DNA from: Blepharisma stoltei
Lineage: Eukaryota > Ciliophora > Heterotrichea > Heterotrichida > Blepharismidae
Direction: 5' to 3'
DNA: 64,000 bases
NCBI GenBank assembly: GCA_914767885.1
Contig: CAJZBQ010000057.1
Coordinates: forward strand, 744,001 to 808,000
A program made the position numbers and the translations under genes. The notes under the pieces are model-generated. The model did no database searches and was not told the DNA's origin. It saw only the letters and a program-made list of their open reading frames with translations. Positions 11,901 through 22,232 of the stretch are shown piece after piece (within the stretch, counting starts at the first letter, position 1; every line of letters begins with the position of its first letter).

Positions 11901-14900
11901 TATTCCAATAGTAATTACAAGCCTTGCTTCAGTTGTCATATACTTCATAATCTTTGAAGTCATATGGGCTTTGAAAGTCTTTTCCACATAAGGATGTTTG
12001 AAATTTAAAAACCAGTTATGAAAGGCGTAATAGTCATAATCTTCGTCTTCATTAGACCCCATATTTGAGTTTTTCGACTTAAACACTTTATTAACTCTTC
12101 CCTTTAAATTGGAACGAAAAGTTTCTATTCCAATTTAAAGGGAGGTTAATTTTTTTAAAAAAATAAAATACAAATTTAATATTTTTTTTAGTTTATGTTA
12201 TGATTAATTAATTCGTAAAATTAATCCACTCAGGTTGCCAACTGTTTAAATAACATTCTACTCAATTGGGTGGGTCAGAGCTATTTATATAGAAATAATT
12301 ATTTTTATCTATAAAATTTCCATAAAAAAAATGGTTTCAATTAAAAGGTTAATTACCCAAAAACGATTTTTCCTATTTTGTTTCCAAAATAAAGTGAGGG
12401 AGTAAGAGATTTTGCATATTCTTTAACTCTCATTAATACAAGCTGAATTCTGTTTTTTGATCTCTGGATGTATCTTTTGCTAGGAGTTACCGGCTCGTTT
12501 GGCTTTTGAGAGATACGGGATGTCCATAAAATGAAGAACCAATATTTGATTAAAAGAAAAGAGTTAGTATCTCTTATAAATAAGAAAACATCATGTCCTT
12601 CAGGTAACTCATAATAAGTAGCAAAAAAACACCATTAAATTTGACTGTAAAAAATTTTTTTTTATATCACAAAAATAGAAGATTCTAGATCTCCACAAAA
12701 ATGGAAACAGTTGAGTCCTTAATAAAAAAGACCTAGTAACTAAGCAAAATAGACGATACCAGCAATTCATCAATGCAACCTAACGGTCTAGATAATTTGC
12801 GAAAGTCTAATGAAAATACAAAAATTTCGATAAATGCTTGCTTCAATAAAAAACGGAATTGTTATGTTTATAAGTCAAAGTTCATCCAGTTAGATAAAAA
12901 ACGAAATCCATCTCTTTTTCTCAAGAGATAACGGTTTATTAGGTGCTGCAAAAACCCGCTTAAAAAGACCGCTATATTTGTGCAAAAATTATAATAATTT
13001 CTGCACCGATTTGCGTTGCAACACGCATTAATATAGTGAAACGATGCTTTATTTTGAGCCTTATTTATATTGCATTTTATGTCTTATATAAGAGAATTTA
13101 ATATGATCTAATATTTTTCGAAACTATCAGCTCATGAAAATGTGAAATCGTTTGCTCAGTGAAAAAAACATTAAACAGAGCTCCTTAAAAAAGAAATTTA
13201 TTTTTTTAAGAAAAATAAATTAAAATTTTGTTATTAAATACTTTTAGAGCAAGCTTTGCTTATTTACGCTTTTTTGTACAAATAGTAACAATATTTAAGG
13301 TAAATCATACTTATTTCAGTTCTAAGTGTGCCTCTTTCAGTGGCTATTAAATATATTAAAATTATTAAAAAATAGATAAAAACCTTTTATAAGGAAATCA
13401 ACCCAAAAAAATTGTAAATTTTGGTCATCTTTTTGATATATTTTGAAAGAATATGTCTTGAAAAACGGTTTTATCTATTTTTTAATAATTTTAATATATT
13501 TAATAGCCACTGAAAGAGGCACACTTAGAACTGAAATAAGTATGATTTACCTTAAATATTGTTACTATTTGTACAAAAAAGCGTAATAAATAAGCAAAGC
13601 TTGCTCTAAAAGTATTTAATAACAAAATTTTATTTATTTTTCTTAAAAAAAAATAAATTTCTTTTTTAAGGAGCTCTGTTTAATGTTTTTTTCACTGAGC
13701 AAACGATTTCACATTTTTCATGAGCTGATAGTTTCGAAATATTAGATCATATTAAATTCTCTTATATAAGACATAAAATGCAATATAAATAAGGCTCAAA
13801 ATAAAGCATCGTTTCACTATATTAATGCGTGTTGCAACGCAAATCGGTGCAGAAATTATTATAATTTTTGCACAAATATAGCGGTCTTTTTAAGCGGGTT
13901 TTTGCAGCACCTAATAAACCGTTATCTCTTGAGAAAAAGAGATGAAATTGGTTTTTTACTGAGATGACTTAAACCAAATTTAGTGACATAATGATTTTAT
14001 TTTTTTATTAAGAGAAGCGTTTATTGATTTTTTAATATATTCAGAATGGAATTGCAAACAAGGCATAACGTCAGTTTGCTATTATATGAAACTGTCAGAT
14101 CTTATTTCTAGTACATATAAGTTGCTTATTTAATAGACTTAACAGTATCATTGTTTATATAGCCAACAAGCTTTTTTCATTAAGACATAAAAAAAAAATT
14201 TTTACCGTCAAATTTAATGGTTTTTTTGCTCCTTATTATAAGTTACTTATAGTAAATAACGATATCTTATTGATGTGAAACACTGGCTCTTTTCTTTTAA
14301 TTACATATTGGTTTCTTATATTGTATACAGCCCGTATCTCTCAAAAGCCAAACGAGCCGGAGTTACCTTAGATTCTCTGCCTCTCAAAGTGTCAGCTTCG
14401 CTTGGATATCATAGAATACTTATATATTTTCCAGAAATATGGATAATTACATTGATAACTGGTGCAAACATCATATAGAAAAAATAATAGGGGAATTCAA
14501 AAAGTTTGGTTGAAATTCCATACATTGCGTAATCAGAAAAGCCAGAGTAATCATATATAAATATAAAGGGGTAAAATATAAGGAGACTTCCACTTGAAAT
14601 TATGATAAATAGCCACGTCCAATCATAAGTTTCGGATAAAATCACATAAGTGACTGTTTTAACTGCTAGTAAATATGCAGCTACTCCATTAGCATCTAAT
14701 GATTGAGGAAACCCATCAACAGTAATTGCATTCATTATGCTGCCTTGCAAGAACCCAAAAAGCACTAAGCTATGCAAAATCGACGTAAAACTCCATTTCA
14801 AAAACACCTTAAAATTGAATAATTTCTTATAAATTCCATCCATATAAAGTGTAGGCCTGGAAAGAATAGCTTCTTTATCTAAATCTCTATCAAAGCTTCC

Positions 14901-17900
14901 TAGTACCACTATAGGCAAGGATGTAAAAATCACATTATAAAGTGTTGCAAGTCATGAGTCATAAAATGAAGTCCCACTATATAAATTTTCAAAACTGTAG
15001 TAAAAATTTGGTAAAACCAGCAAAAAATTCTTGCAAAGTAGAAAAAAAAAATTATGGTCATATTCGGGCTAACCGACTAGCTTTCGCTCATCTTGGCTCC
15101 AAAAAGTTGCCCTTTTTGGATCTGGCCTGAACCACTTGTCCAAGGGATTAGCTCCCTAGGGTAGAGCCATCGTCTGTCATGTACCCCGATGGTCTCAATG
15201 AGAGAAACCATGTAGTAGGCAAAACCTAGCCTATCTGGCAGGGGCAGGAAGACCTTCAGGGGAAAAATAGAATTTCCTTTCGGCAAGATATCCCTAAACC
15301 TGAAGGCCTACTTCCAAAAGCGACAAAGGCACTATTTTGATTCATAAAGATGGTCTACCTATTCCATAAGGAGTATACCTCGAATTCAATTTCTATCAAC
15401 ATCACTATTTTATTTCTTCTTGTAAAAGGAATATAAGATTACTTTGGAAACTCTGTTATAGTTTCATCTACCATGGACAAATAGAAGTGGCACTAAAAAT
15501 GAAAATCTAGAAATTGCGTATTCACTTGTATTGGCTGCTTGCATTCCTTCTTTGCCTAATATCCCTACACCTATATGGGCTTCCTGGATCATAGAGACAT
15601 CATTAGCTCCATCACCTATTGCAAGTGTCATAGGCCTAAAAGCCAGCTGCTTTTTAACCAATTTCACGATTTCAGACTTCTGTAATGGTGTTACTCTACA
15701 CAGTATTACAGCATGGCATAATGTAGCCAGCATCATAAAATATTTGACAGTGATAGAGTCGCTCAATATAAAGCCGAGTGTTTTTCCATCAATAATCAAT
15801 CCCAAGTTTAAATTTTCTAAATTCGGGACTTTCAGCTCTCCTTCAAACTGTTCTTTATCATCAGACACAACTTGGTACCTTGTTCCTTTTCTTTTTTTAT
15901 TCGGATTTATTGTATCGCCTGGAGTGTTATCAGTTACCACTCGAATTTTATTGAGGACACTATTATGTCTATTTCTTTCTCCTTTTACGTATTTTGCTAA
16001 ATTAGTCTTTATTTGCTGCTTGGATTCCTCCATTGTATTAGCAGAAATTTTCATAATTTCCATATCAGGATGTAAAAGTTTGCATGAATACCCTATATTA
16101 ATAGCAGTTTCTTTTTTATCACCTGTTAAAACCCATACTTTTATGCCTCCTCCCATTAAAGTTTCTATGGCTTCTGGGACGCCTTCTTGGATTTTGTCTT
16201 CAATTGCAGCTGCTCCTATTAGTTCCATGTCTTTTTCGAACTCTTCAGCAAGTTCGTCAAGTCTTGCAGCTTTATCAGAAAGGGCATTTTTAGCAGTGTT
16301 ATAGCGGACTTGATAATCATTCGCTTCTTCAGGGCTAAGTTCACGGCGGCCTAATACAAGTGTTCTTAGCCCTGCCAAGGCGAATTCATCAAGATGCTCA
16401 TTCAGTGTAATGATTTCTTTAGAAGTCCCAAGACACCTTTCAAGCATAACGCTATCAGCACCTTTACATAGTAAAATAGCATTTCTATTTCTTTCACTCA
16501 TAGGTTCTACCACAATTGACATTCTTTTACGTTCAGAGCTGAACTCATTTATACCTAAAACTCGATATTCTAAGGTTTCTCCATTGACTCTGAGCGAAAT
16601 TGAGTCATTTTTATAAGCAATTAAAGAGTATCCGAAACAGTGAGCAGCTATAACTAAAGCTTCTTCATCTGGGGAAGAGGCTTGAAATAAAGGTTCTCCA
16701 TCATAATCAAAATCTGGATTCACTGTATTGCAAAGTGCTAAGAGTTCAAAAAAATCCCCAATTTCCCTTTTTTTCGATTTTTGGAGGTCTTCTAATAAGT
16801 CTGGGTCTCAAAATTCGAATTTCTTATGAGGGTTGATTTGGCTTTTTTTAAATGTGTCCTGCTCTTCGTTAAATCCATATGATGTGCCTTTTATTGAGCA
16901 TCTTTTGAATTCCATGATATTTTCTGTCAAAGTGCCTGTTTTGTCAGCAAAAATATACTCAATTTGGCCTAAATCTTCATTTAAGTCACCAGTTTTTACG
17001 ATTGTAGGCTGGTCTAACTCATCGTAATACATAGAAATGTCCCATTGTATGATTTTTGATTGGATTATTTTTACGACATCAAGAGTTACATATAGAGATA
17101 TTGGTACCAAACTGTTGTACAGGATCAAAAAGGTAATACATACTATTGGAGAGAGTTTATAGGAATCTCCGGAAAAATAGCTGAGTTCATCTGATTGAGT
17201 ATAAGAAAGAGTTAGTGAAATTGCTGTGTCAAGAAAAGCGATCGCAAAGAGAAATGTAAAAACGATTATCAGATAGCTATTGATCCTTTTCTCCACATTG
17301 CTGACTTTATGTGGAGGATGCTTAATATTTTTCATCAATTTTGTATCATTTCCTGTAAAAACTACCAGCCCAATAATCCATGGGGTATTTTTCAAGGTGC
17401 TTCCTCTCAATATCATATTTGATAAATCTACAGGATTCGCTCTTGGATGGCCTTTCAGTTTAAGCCACCCTTCAAAAGAATGCAGTCTGTTATTAGGCTG
17501 CTCAGTTTTCAGTAGCCCATCTTCTATTATATGCATATTTTTCATGGCTTCTAATGCTGTATTTCCTTCCATTATGCTTGAAATATCATTTACGCATTTT
17601 TTTATCTTTAAACTGTCTTCTCCATCCAACCCAGTGGTTTCAATATAACAGCTTTTTTCAGGCAAACTTGAGACTAAAAGCAGCAAATCAGCTGGGACAT
17701 GGACTTCTCCTTCCAATAAAACAATGTTCCCGACCCTTAAATCCATTCATTTAGATTCTATGAATTTCCCAGCTGTGTTTTCTCATCTTTTTGCAATTCT
17801 GTTATTTATTTTTCGGTCCATGGCATGACGGCGATAGTCTAGATACCCATCTTTGAATAGTGAGACTGACAAGACTAAGGAAAGAGGTGCAATTGTGGCT

Positions 17901-18142
17901 CAGTTTGAAGTTGGAGATAACCCAAATGGTAAAAGTTGAAAAATCGAGACAATTAAAAATCAAATGTTGGCTACCCTATTGAATTGTTCAAATAAGTTTT
18001 TTGGGACTAGAGAAAATACGGTATATTTGCCTGAGGTAATAAAATTGTTGGGAAATGCTGTAGGCTCGCAAGCTTTGCCGCCTTCTATTTTAATTTGTCG
18101 AAATTCTGCAGAAGAACTGTCAATAAATGCTGCATCTGCCAT
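8989..18142 (-). CDS. Guanylyl cyclase fused to a P4-ATPase-like domain
   Basis: One minus-strand gene, about 2108 residues after removing four elements. The N-terminal half (18142 to about 14370) is a P4-ATPase: FADKTGTLTEN, GLDGEDSLKIK in place of the usual DGET, GDGANDVSMIQEAHIG and the late motif VPLLFVHGRWNYNRVSK. After a linker (ESKVTPSKRYIQRSKN) come two membrane blocks, each followed by a cyclase domain. The first has VTVLFCDIYDFD and VKIGINTGSVIAG, the second VTILYADIVGF and MRIGIHTGEVIAG. Ciliate and apicomplexan guanylyl cyclases are known to have this architecture. In domain 1, KIETVNKTYM carries Glu at the purine-recognition position, which favours GTP; this is inference. In-frame TGA is read as Trp throughout. 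The ATG 18142 precedes a short cytosolic lead and PNNFITSGKYTVFSLVPKNL, the typical P4 start. Stop TAA is at 8989-8991. Confidence 0.93.
9616..9866 (-). mobile_element. Degenerate family M MITE in cyclase gene
   Basis: A reversed, decayed copy: the left end CTCCCTCATTGCGAACAAAAC and the right end GCGAAAAAAAGGGTGGAG still match the family ends. It separates MIPPQVL from RNLHNDVTTTDRYYD, which are adjacent in cyclase domains. One boundary is TA and the other CA (TG on the coding strand); either dinucleotide leaves a Leu codon and keeps frame. Confidence 0.75.
12092..12402 (-). mobile_element. Second-family MITE in cyclase gene linker
   Basis: A 311-bp TA-bounded element. The left end CTCTTCCCTTTAAATTGG is followed by a hairpin with CCAATTTAAAGGGAGG, and the right end reads GTTTCCAAAATAAAGTGAGG. 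Excision joins EYAKSL to NKVFKSKNSN in frame, just ahead of HNWFLNFKHPYVEK. Confidence 0.85.
12488..14363. mobile_element. 1.88-kb foldback (palindromic) element in cyclase gene
   Basis: The ends are CCGGCTCGTTTGGCTTTTGA and its reverse complement, continuing for 30 bases without mismatch. Beyond that, arms of about 850-900 bases stay homologous in inverted orientation, nearly identical over about 12890-13385 versus 13460-13950, with a spacer of about 75 bases. GGAGTTACC lies at both outer borders (12483-12491 and 14359-14367). Excision at the TA in it joins ESK-VTP-SKRYIQ in frame. No transposase-like reading frame is visible, so it is non-autonomous or degenerate. Confidence 0.88.
15028..15416. 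mobile_element. Retroposon-like insertion in P4-ATPase part of the cyclase gene
   Basis: A 389-bp GC-richer insert flanked by TTCTTGCAAAG (15028) and TTCTTGTAAAAG (15417). Deleting the 389 bases gives SFYKNFLLVLPNFYYSF, matching the P4-ATPase pattern after the VHGRWNY motif, and brings the gene to a whole number of codons. On the minus strand the insert ends in a T-run (TTTTTTTTTT at about 15042-15051), as a Pol III transcript would. Confidence 0.8.
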
Positions 18143-18394
18143 TTAAAAGTTTTGATTAATTATTTTATAAGAAGTTTGTAATTTAAAATTTCACAAAATT
18201 TGAAGGGATTTGCATTTGTGAATTAATTGTAAATAGGACAATATGAATTTGACAATTTTATTAAATATTAAAAATATGATCATTTCCTTTAATATTTGCT
18301 AATTTATCATATAATTGTAAAAAATTATGAAAAATGCATTAAGGTTTTTTAAATATTTTTATATTATAAAAGTTTAAGTAATAACCTAGACATA
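18143..18394. other. AT-rich spacer between TAF8 and the cyclase gene
   Basis: About 250 very AT-rich bases between the TAF8 stop and the cyclase ATG, both read on the minus strand. No reading frame or repeat end is seen. It would hold the cyclase promoter. Confidence 0.4.
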
Positions 18395-19613
18395 TTAAGC
18401 AAGCTCATCCTCTATAAAATGAGAAGTTGCATTTATCCTTTCAAGAGATAAGAATGGGCTACTGTTGTTATCCTTTCTCTTATCCTCTTTATCTTCTGAA
18501 GTTTTAGCTTTAAGTTCTGCCAACCTTTCCTCAATTTCTCTTTTTTCTTTATTTTTTAGAATTCTCAGCTCACTTGGATCCATATTCCTGGTAACTGGGA
18601 CTGGTGTGAACAAATAAGTGTGGTCTTGTGGAAAAGGAGGTAGAAAATTAGGGATATTTTCATCGTTATAGAAAACATCTATTTCTTCTTGAGGTGATAG
18701 ACGAGGGGAATTAGCATTAGCCTGATGCAGCATGAGTACTTATCCACATCTTGCATCGATGGACCGCCTGTCATCGTCCTCACGTATAGGATTTGCCCTA
18801 GGATGGCGCTATATGGCGCCATCCTAGGGCAAGCGAAAATTGGCTCCACACGGGAACCGTATTCCACGTGTGGAGCCATTTTTCCACCACATTTTCCCAT
18901 GTGGAAAAATGTCTCCACACGTGGAACACAATTCCCGTGTGGAGCCGTGTCTCCAATTGCCCGAGGATGGCGCAATATAGCGCCATCCTCGGGCAATTTC
19001 TATACTTAGTTCCTTGCCTGAGTCTCACGTCTAGCTTATATTATAGTGGAGTGAGTCACCATATTGAAACTTCAGCATGGGCTACTTTCGGAAGATTTTT
19101 CGGATGGCAATTTTTTCAGCAAATTTTGGGTTCTATATACCTACTGGATTGCTAAACTGGCATTTCTATCCAGCTCTTAGGCTAGCTGCATATACATGTT
19201 TGTCTACTGTCCTCTCTTTATCAAGGTGCAGAGCTATAAATGGTGTTTCGAGCAAAAGGGTAGGCCAACTTAGTATGCCATTTTAATTATATTGATAGAG
19301 GAGGGACAATTGGGAATTTTATATTTTCACGGCAAAAAGGAATGTCAGCTATCTGATTTGTAAGAAAGTGTTGGAGCTGCTCTTTGTTAGTCTGAAGGAC
19401 ATCTAATGCTCTAGATGTGTCAAAAATATTACACTCTGTACGACCTGTGTGTTCAGCAATTAATTTGGCTCGAAGACCTATTTTTTCGATTAAAAGCTCT
19501 GTTACTTCTTCAAGGGTGTCTAAGGCTTGACTGGATATGCTGGAAAATCCCATTTCTTGGGCAAGTTGGCATAGAGCAAGTTTGCCAATTTGTCGCTTGT
19601 AATCTTCAGACAT
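18395..19613 (-). CDS. TAF8: TFIID subunit 8 (TAF8) homologue, split by one insertion
   Basis: Two reading frames join after removal of 598 bases to give 206 residues. Residues about 1-85 form a histone fold (KLALCQLAQEMGFSSISSQA, then TRALDVL-like text), the bromodomain-associated fold of TAF8/TAF3. The second part has IPNFLPPFPQDHTYLFTPVP, the hallmark TAF8 PPFP-HTY segment, followed by a charged helix. TAF8 pairs with TAF10 in TFIID for Pol II initiation. The join reads IVPPLSPQEEIDVF. ATG 19611-19613 directly precedes the fold; TAA is at 18395. Without excision the histone fold and the PPFP segment are separated by stops in every frame. Confidence 0.88.
18695..19292. mobile_element. Retroposon-like insertion in TAF8 carrying a nested palindrome
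   Basis: Flanked by TGATAGACGAGGGGA (18695) and TGATAGAGGAGGGAC (19293), a diverged direct repeat of about 15 bp. Deleting 598 bases restores the TAF8 frame. It contains a separate 220-bp palindromic element (18785-19004); without it the insert is 378 bp, close to the 389-bp insert in the neighbouring cyclase gene. Confidence 0.82.
18785..19004. repeat. 220-bp nested palindromic element
   Basis: It begins TATAGGATTTGCCCTAGGAT and ends with a near reverse complement, so the whole block can fold into one hairpin. Each arm also carries its own short palindromes: CCTAGGATGGCGC/GCGCCATCCTAGG on the left, CCGAGGATGGCGC/GCGCCATCCTCGG on the right, and CCACACGGGAA/TTCCACGTGTGG inside. The TATAG ends and the GAGGATGGCGC core recur in the 56-bp palindrome at 29749-29804. 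Confidence 0.85.
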
Positions 19614-20344
19614 TTTAATATTGGGGATTTGTATTTAGCGGGTATAAGCGATTTTTGATATACATCAATTTTCTTTTATCTGGTTTAAGAATTTTTAAAA
19701 TTAGCTTATTATTGAGATGCAGCATAAAATTGTCTCACTGCCTCTCTAGTTGTTGAGTGGTAGTTTGATTACAATACAGAGTTGTTAAATGGAAAAAATA
19801 TCTGAAGTCCTATTATCATCATAACTTTCCACTCAGAAAGCAAGCAGAAAATAATAACAAAATTTTTTTTTTTAAGAGATTAATTATTTTAATGAAATCT
19901 CAAATACCCTATAAAATTTTAGAAGTTTGCACAATTTTTATAATTAAACAAAACATTATTTCAAATTATTGCCAAAAAATTATGCAATCTGAGAAAAAGC
20001 TAACTCAATTTCGTATATGAAAAAAAACTATCTAAAGAAGGGAAATAAGAATATTTTGAGCATTTTAAAAAATATAATAAATTACTCGACTTGCTAGGAA
20101 ATTATTAATAAAGGAAAAAAGAATCACACATTAATAAATCGCTGATGTTGGCTAAATATAAAATTACAAGTATTTATTTCATATTATAAAGAATATTTCA
20201 GTATTTTAGGTAAATAGAAATACAAACTATGATTTTAAGGTAAATAGCTCAAGCAAAACCGAAAAAGCTACTTTTTAAGTTATAATTAGTAATCTATTTA
20301 ATAACTGAGTATTAGTAAAAGATTTCATGATGTCATAAAAATTA
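19614..20344. other. Divergent intergenic region (about 730 bp)
   Basis: This lies between the start of TAF8 (minus) and the start of the acyltransferase (plus), so it should contain two promoters. It is very AT-rich with homopolymer runs. No reading frame, RNA gene or terminal repeat was recognised. Confidence 0.45.
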
Positions 20345-22117
20345 ATGATCGATTTAGCTATTGTATTGCTATGAACTGTTTGCTTCTTTTATTTATACAC
20401 AAGCTATGGATTCCTATATATTATTGGCTGAAGCATTATTACATGGGCAACTCTGAACTGGATGCCTTTATTATTCGGCTACGAAAGGGTAAGTGGATCA
20501 GACGGAATTTGGCTTCTTGACTCTCCTACAAACAAAATGTTCATCACAAGCATAGGGATATTAGAAAGGATCACTGCAGACCAGATGAAAGATATTGTTA
20601 GAGCTTCCCATGAGTCTGAATCTCGTGCTAAGAAAGTAATAAAATTATTATTTTGAAGATTTTATTGAAAAAAAGATAAAAATTACAATTTCGATAACCA
20701 TTTTGAAACAATTTCAAACAAAATGGATAAAAATGATTTTCAGCAACTTGTGAACTCTTTAGTCACTAAAGAACTTGACCCGAAGCATCCTCCACACAAA
20801 GTTATTTTTGTAGAGAATTATGAAAACGACTCTTCAGCATTTATTCTAAGATTTCATCATGCTTTTGCAGATGGATTATCAATGGTTTCTAGAGTTGTTT
20901 GGCCAAGTGATGAAGGATCAGATAAGATCTTTTTCCAACCTCCGAGACCTACATTTTTAAAAAGTATTTTTCTATGGACTTTGGCAGTGATATCGCTGCC
21001 TTATTCTGTAATTTCTTTGGCTCTGCTTAAAATGAATAAAAATAAACTTCATGGAATGCCGTTGACAGGGAAAAAGACAATGTACTGAACAAATGATATG
21101 CTTATTTAGATATTTAGCATCAGACTGAGTATTATTATCAAATTTTTTTCTAGATAAATACTAATGATATTTCGCATTTCTATATATTTCTTTTCATAAA
21201 TCGGTATATAAACTTTTCTGATGTAGGTGCTATATGCAAAAAAAGAAAAATTACTTTTAATGATTTCCTGACTGCCAGTGTTATTCAAGCATTAAATGAG
21301 TATGCTGGATGCGACTTAGGAGAACTGGTTAGCTATATTCCATTTAGCTTACGAGGTCAGCCGACAGATGGGACTTGCTTACCATTAGAAAACGATTTTG
21401 CTGCTTTGCTTGTTAGGCTGCCTAAAGGAGATTTTGAAACTCTACTAAATAAATGCTCAAGTCTCTTCAATAAGCTTAAAAGCTCTTTACAGCCATTCTC
21501 TATTATGCTTGCTATGAAATTAATGGGGAAAATATTACCTCCTTCTTTATCAAAACAAATTATGTATTTTTTTGCGAATAAGGCAACACTTTTATTTTCC
21601 AATGTGCCTGGACCAAAGAAAGAGGTGAGATATAAAGGAAAATTAATGAGAAGAGTAATAAGCATGAGCCCTACAATTGGAACTAGTGGGATTTCTATTA
21701 CATCTTTTAGCTATAATGGGTACTTTTTACTCCCTCTCTCCTTGTGCGGACAAAACCATTGGAAATCCTTATTTTAGGGTAAAAACCCAGCTAACAAAAC
21801 CTTTTTATAAAAATATTTTGATGTATAAGCGATAATTATTATAGTAAAACCTCTCGTCATTCTATTTAATTTTAATCAGCTTGCATTAAACCATTAATTT
21901 TACAAAATAAAATTATTATTTGTTTTAAAATTATTTCAAATAGGATTTTTTTCAAAAATTAACCCCCCTCCTTGATCGAATAAAGTTTTTTTGGTTCGCC
22001 CACGGAGAGGGAAGGTTAGTAACTTGTTATGCTGATGTTGCAGCAATGCCTGATGTGCAAGCATTCATCAAGATCGTGGAGAAAAATATCTTAGAAGAAA
22101 TTAGCACCTTAAAATAA
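20345..22117 (+). CDS. Wax ester synthase / diacylglycerol acyltransferase (WS/DGAT) family protein
   Basis: 461 residues after removing two IESs, exactly in frame. The catalytic HHxxxDG motif is present as FHHAFADGLSM, preceded by KVIFVENYENDSSAFILRF. Later LFSNVPGPKK matches the family's second conserved block (usually NVPGP), and SYNGYFLVTCYADVAAMPD the C-terminal SYNG block. The N-terminus has one or two hydrophobic helices (residues about 3-35), suggesting membrane association. These enzymes esterify fatty alcohols or diacylglycerol with acyl-CoA for storage lipid. Start ATG 20345 follows an in-frame TAA. IESs are 21107-21204 and 21728-22016; without excision the SYNG block and C-terminus would be lost. 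Confidence 0.88.
21107..21204 (+). other. Short TA-bounded IES (about 98 bp)
   Basis: Between TA 21107 and TA 21205 the frame has several stops. Excision joins TNDMLI to YINFSDVGAICKK. A neighbouring TAT upstream (about 21181) would also keep frame, so the right boundary is uncertain by about 24 bases. Confidence 0.65.
21728..22016 (-). mobile_element. Family M MITE, reversed and partly decayed, in acyltransferase gene
   Basis: Left end CTCCCTCTCTCCTTGTGCGG, right end GTTCGCCCACGGAGAGGGAAG, TA on each side, 289 bp. Excision gives SYNGYFLVTCYADVAAMPD. The copy is shorter than the 385-bp full form and has substitutions in both ends. Confidence 0.85.
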
Positions 22118-22232
22118 TTATTCTTAATAATAAAGCAATTATTTTTTGTAAATATAATTATTAAAACTAGTATTAAGCTTATAAACTTATAAACATATTA
22201 AATGGTATTATTTATTTAATTAATATGCATTT

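Noticed and set aside
12409-14320. Apparent duplicate of the P4-ATPase C-terminus in inverted orientation
   Set aside because: The shared text is the terminal inverted repeat of the foldback element, which the gene frame happens to run into; the real gene continues after excision.
18725-19155. Several overlapping ORFs on both strands in the TAF8 insert
   Set aside because: They arise from the palindromes; their peptides are mirror readings of the same repeats.
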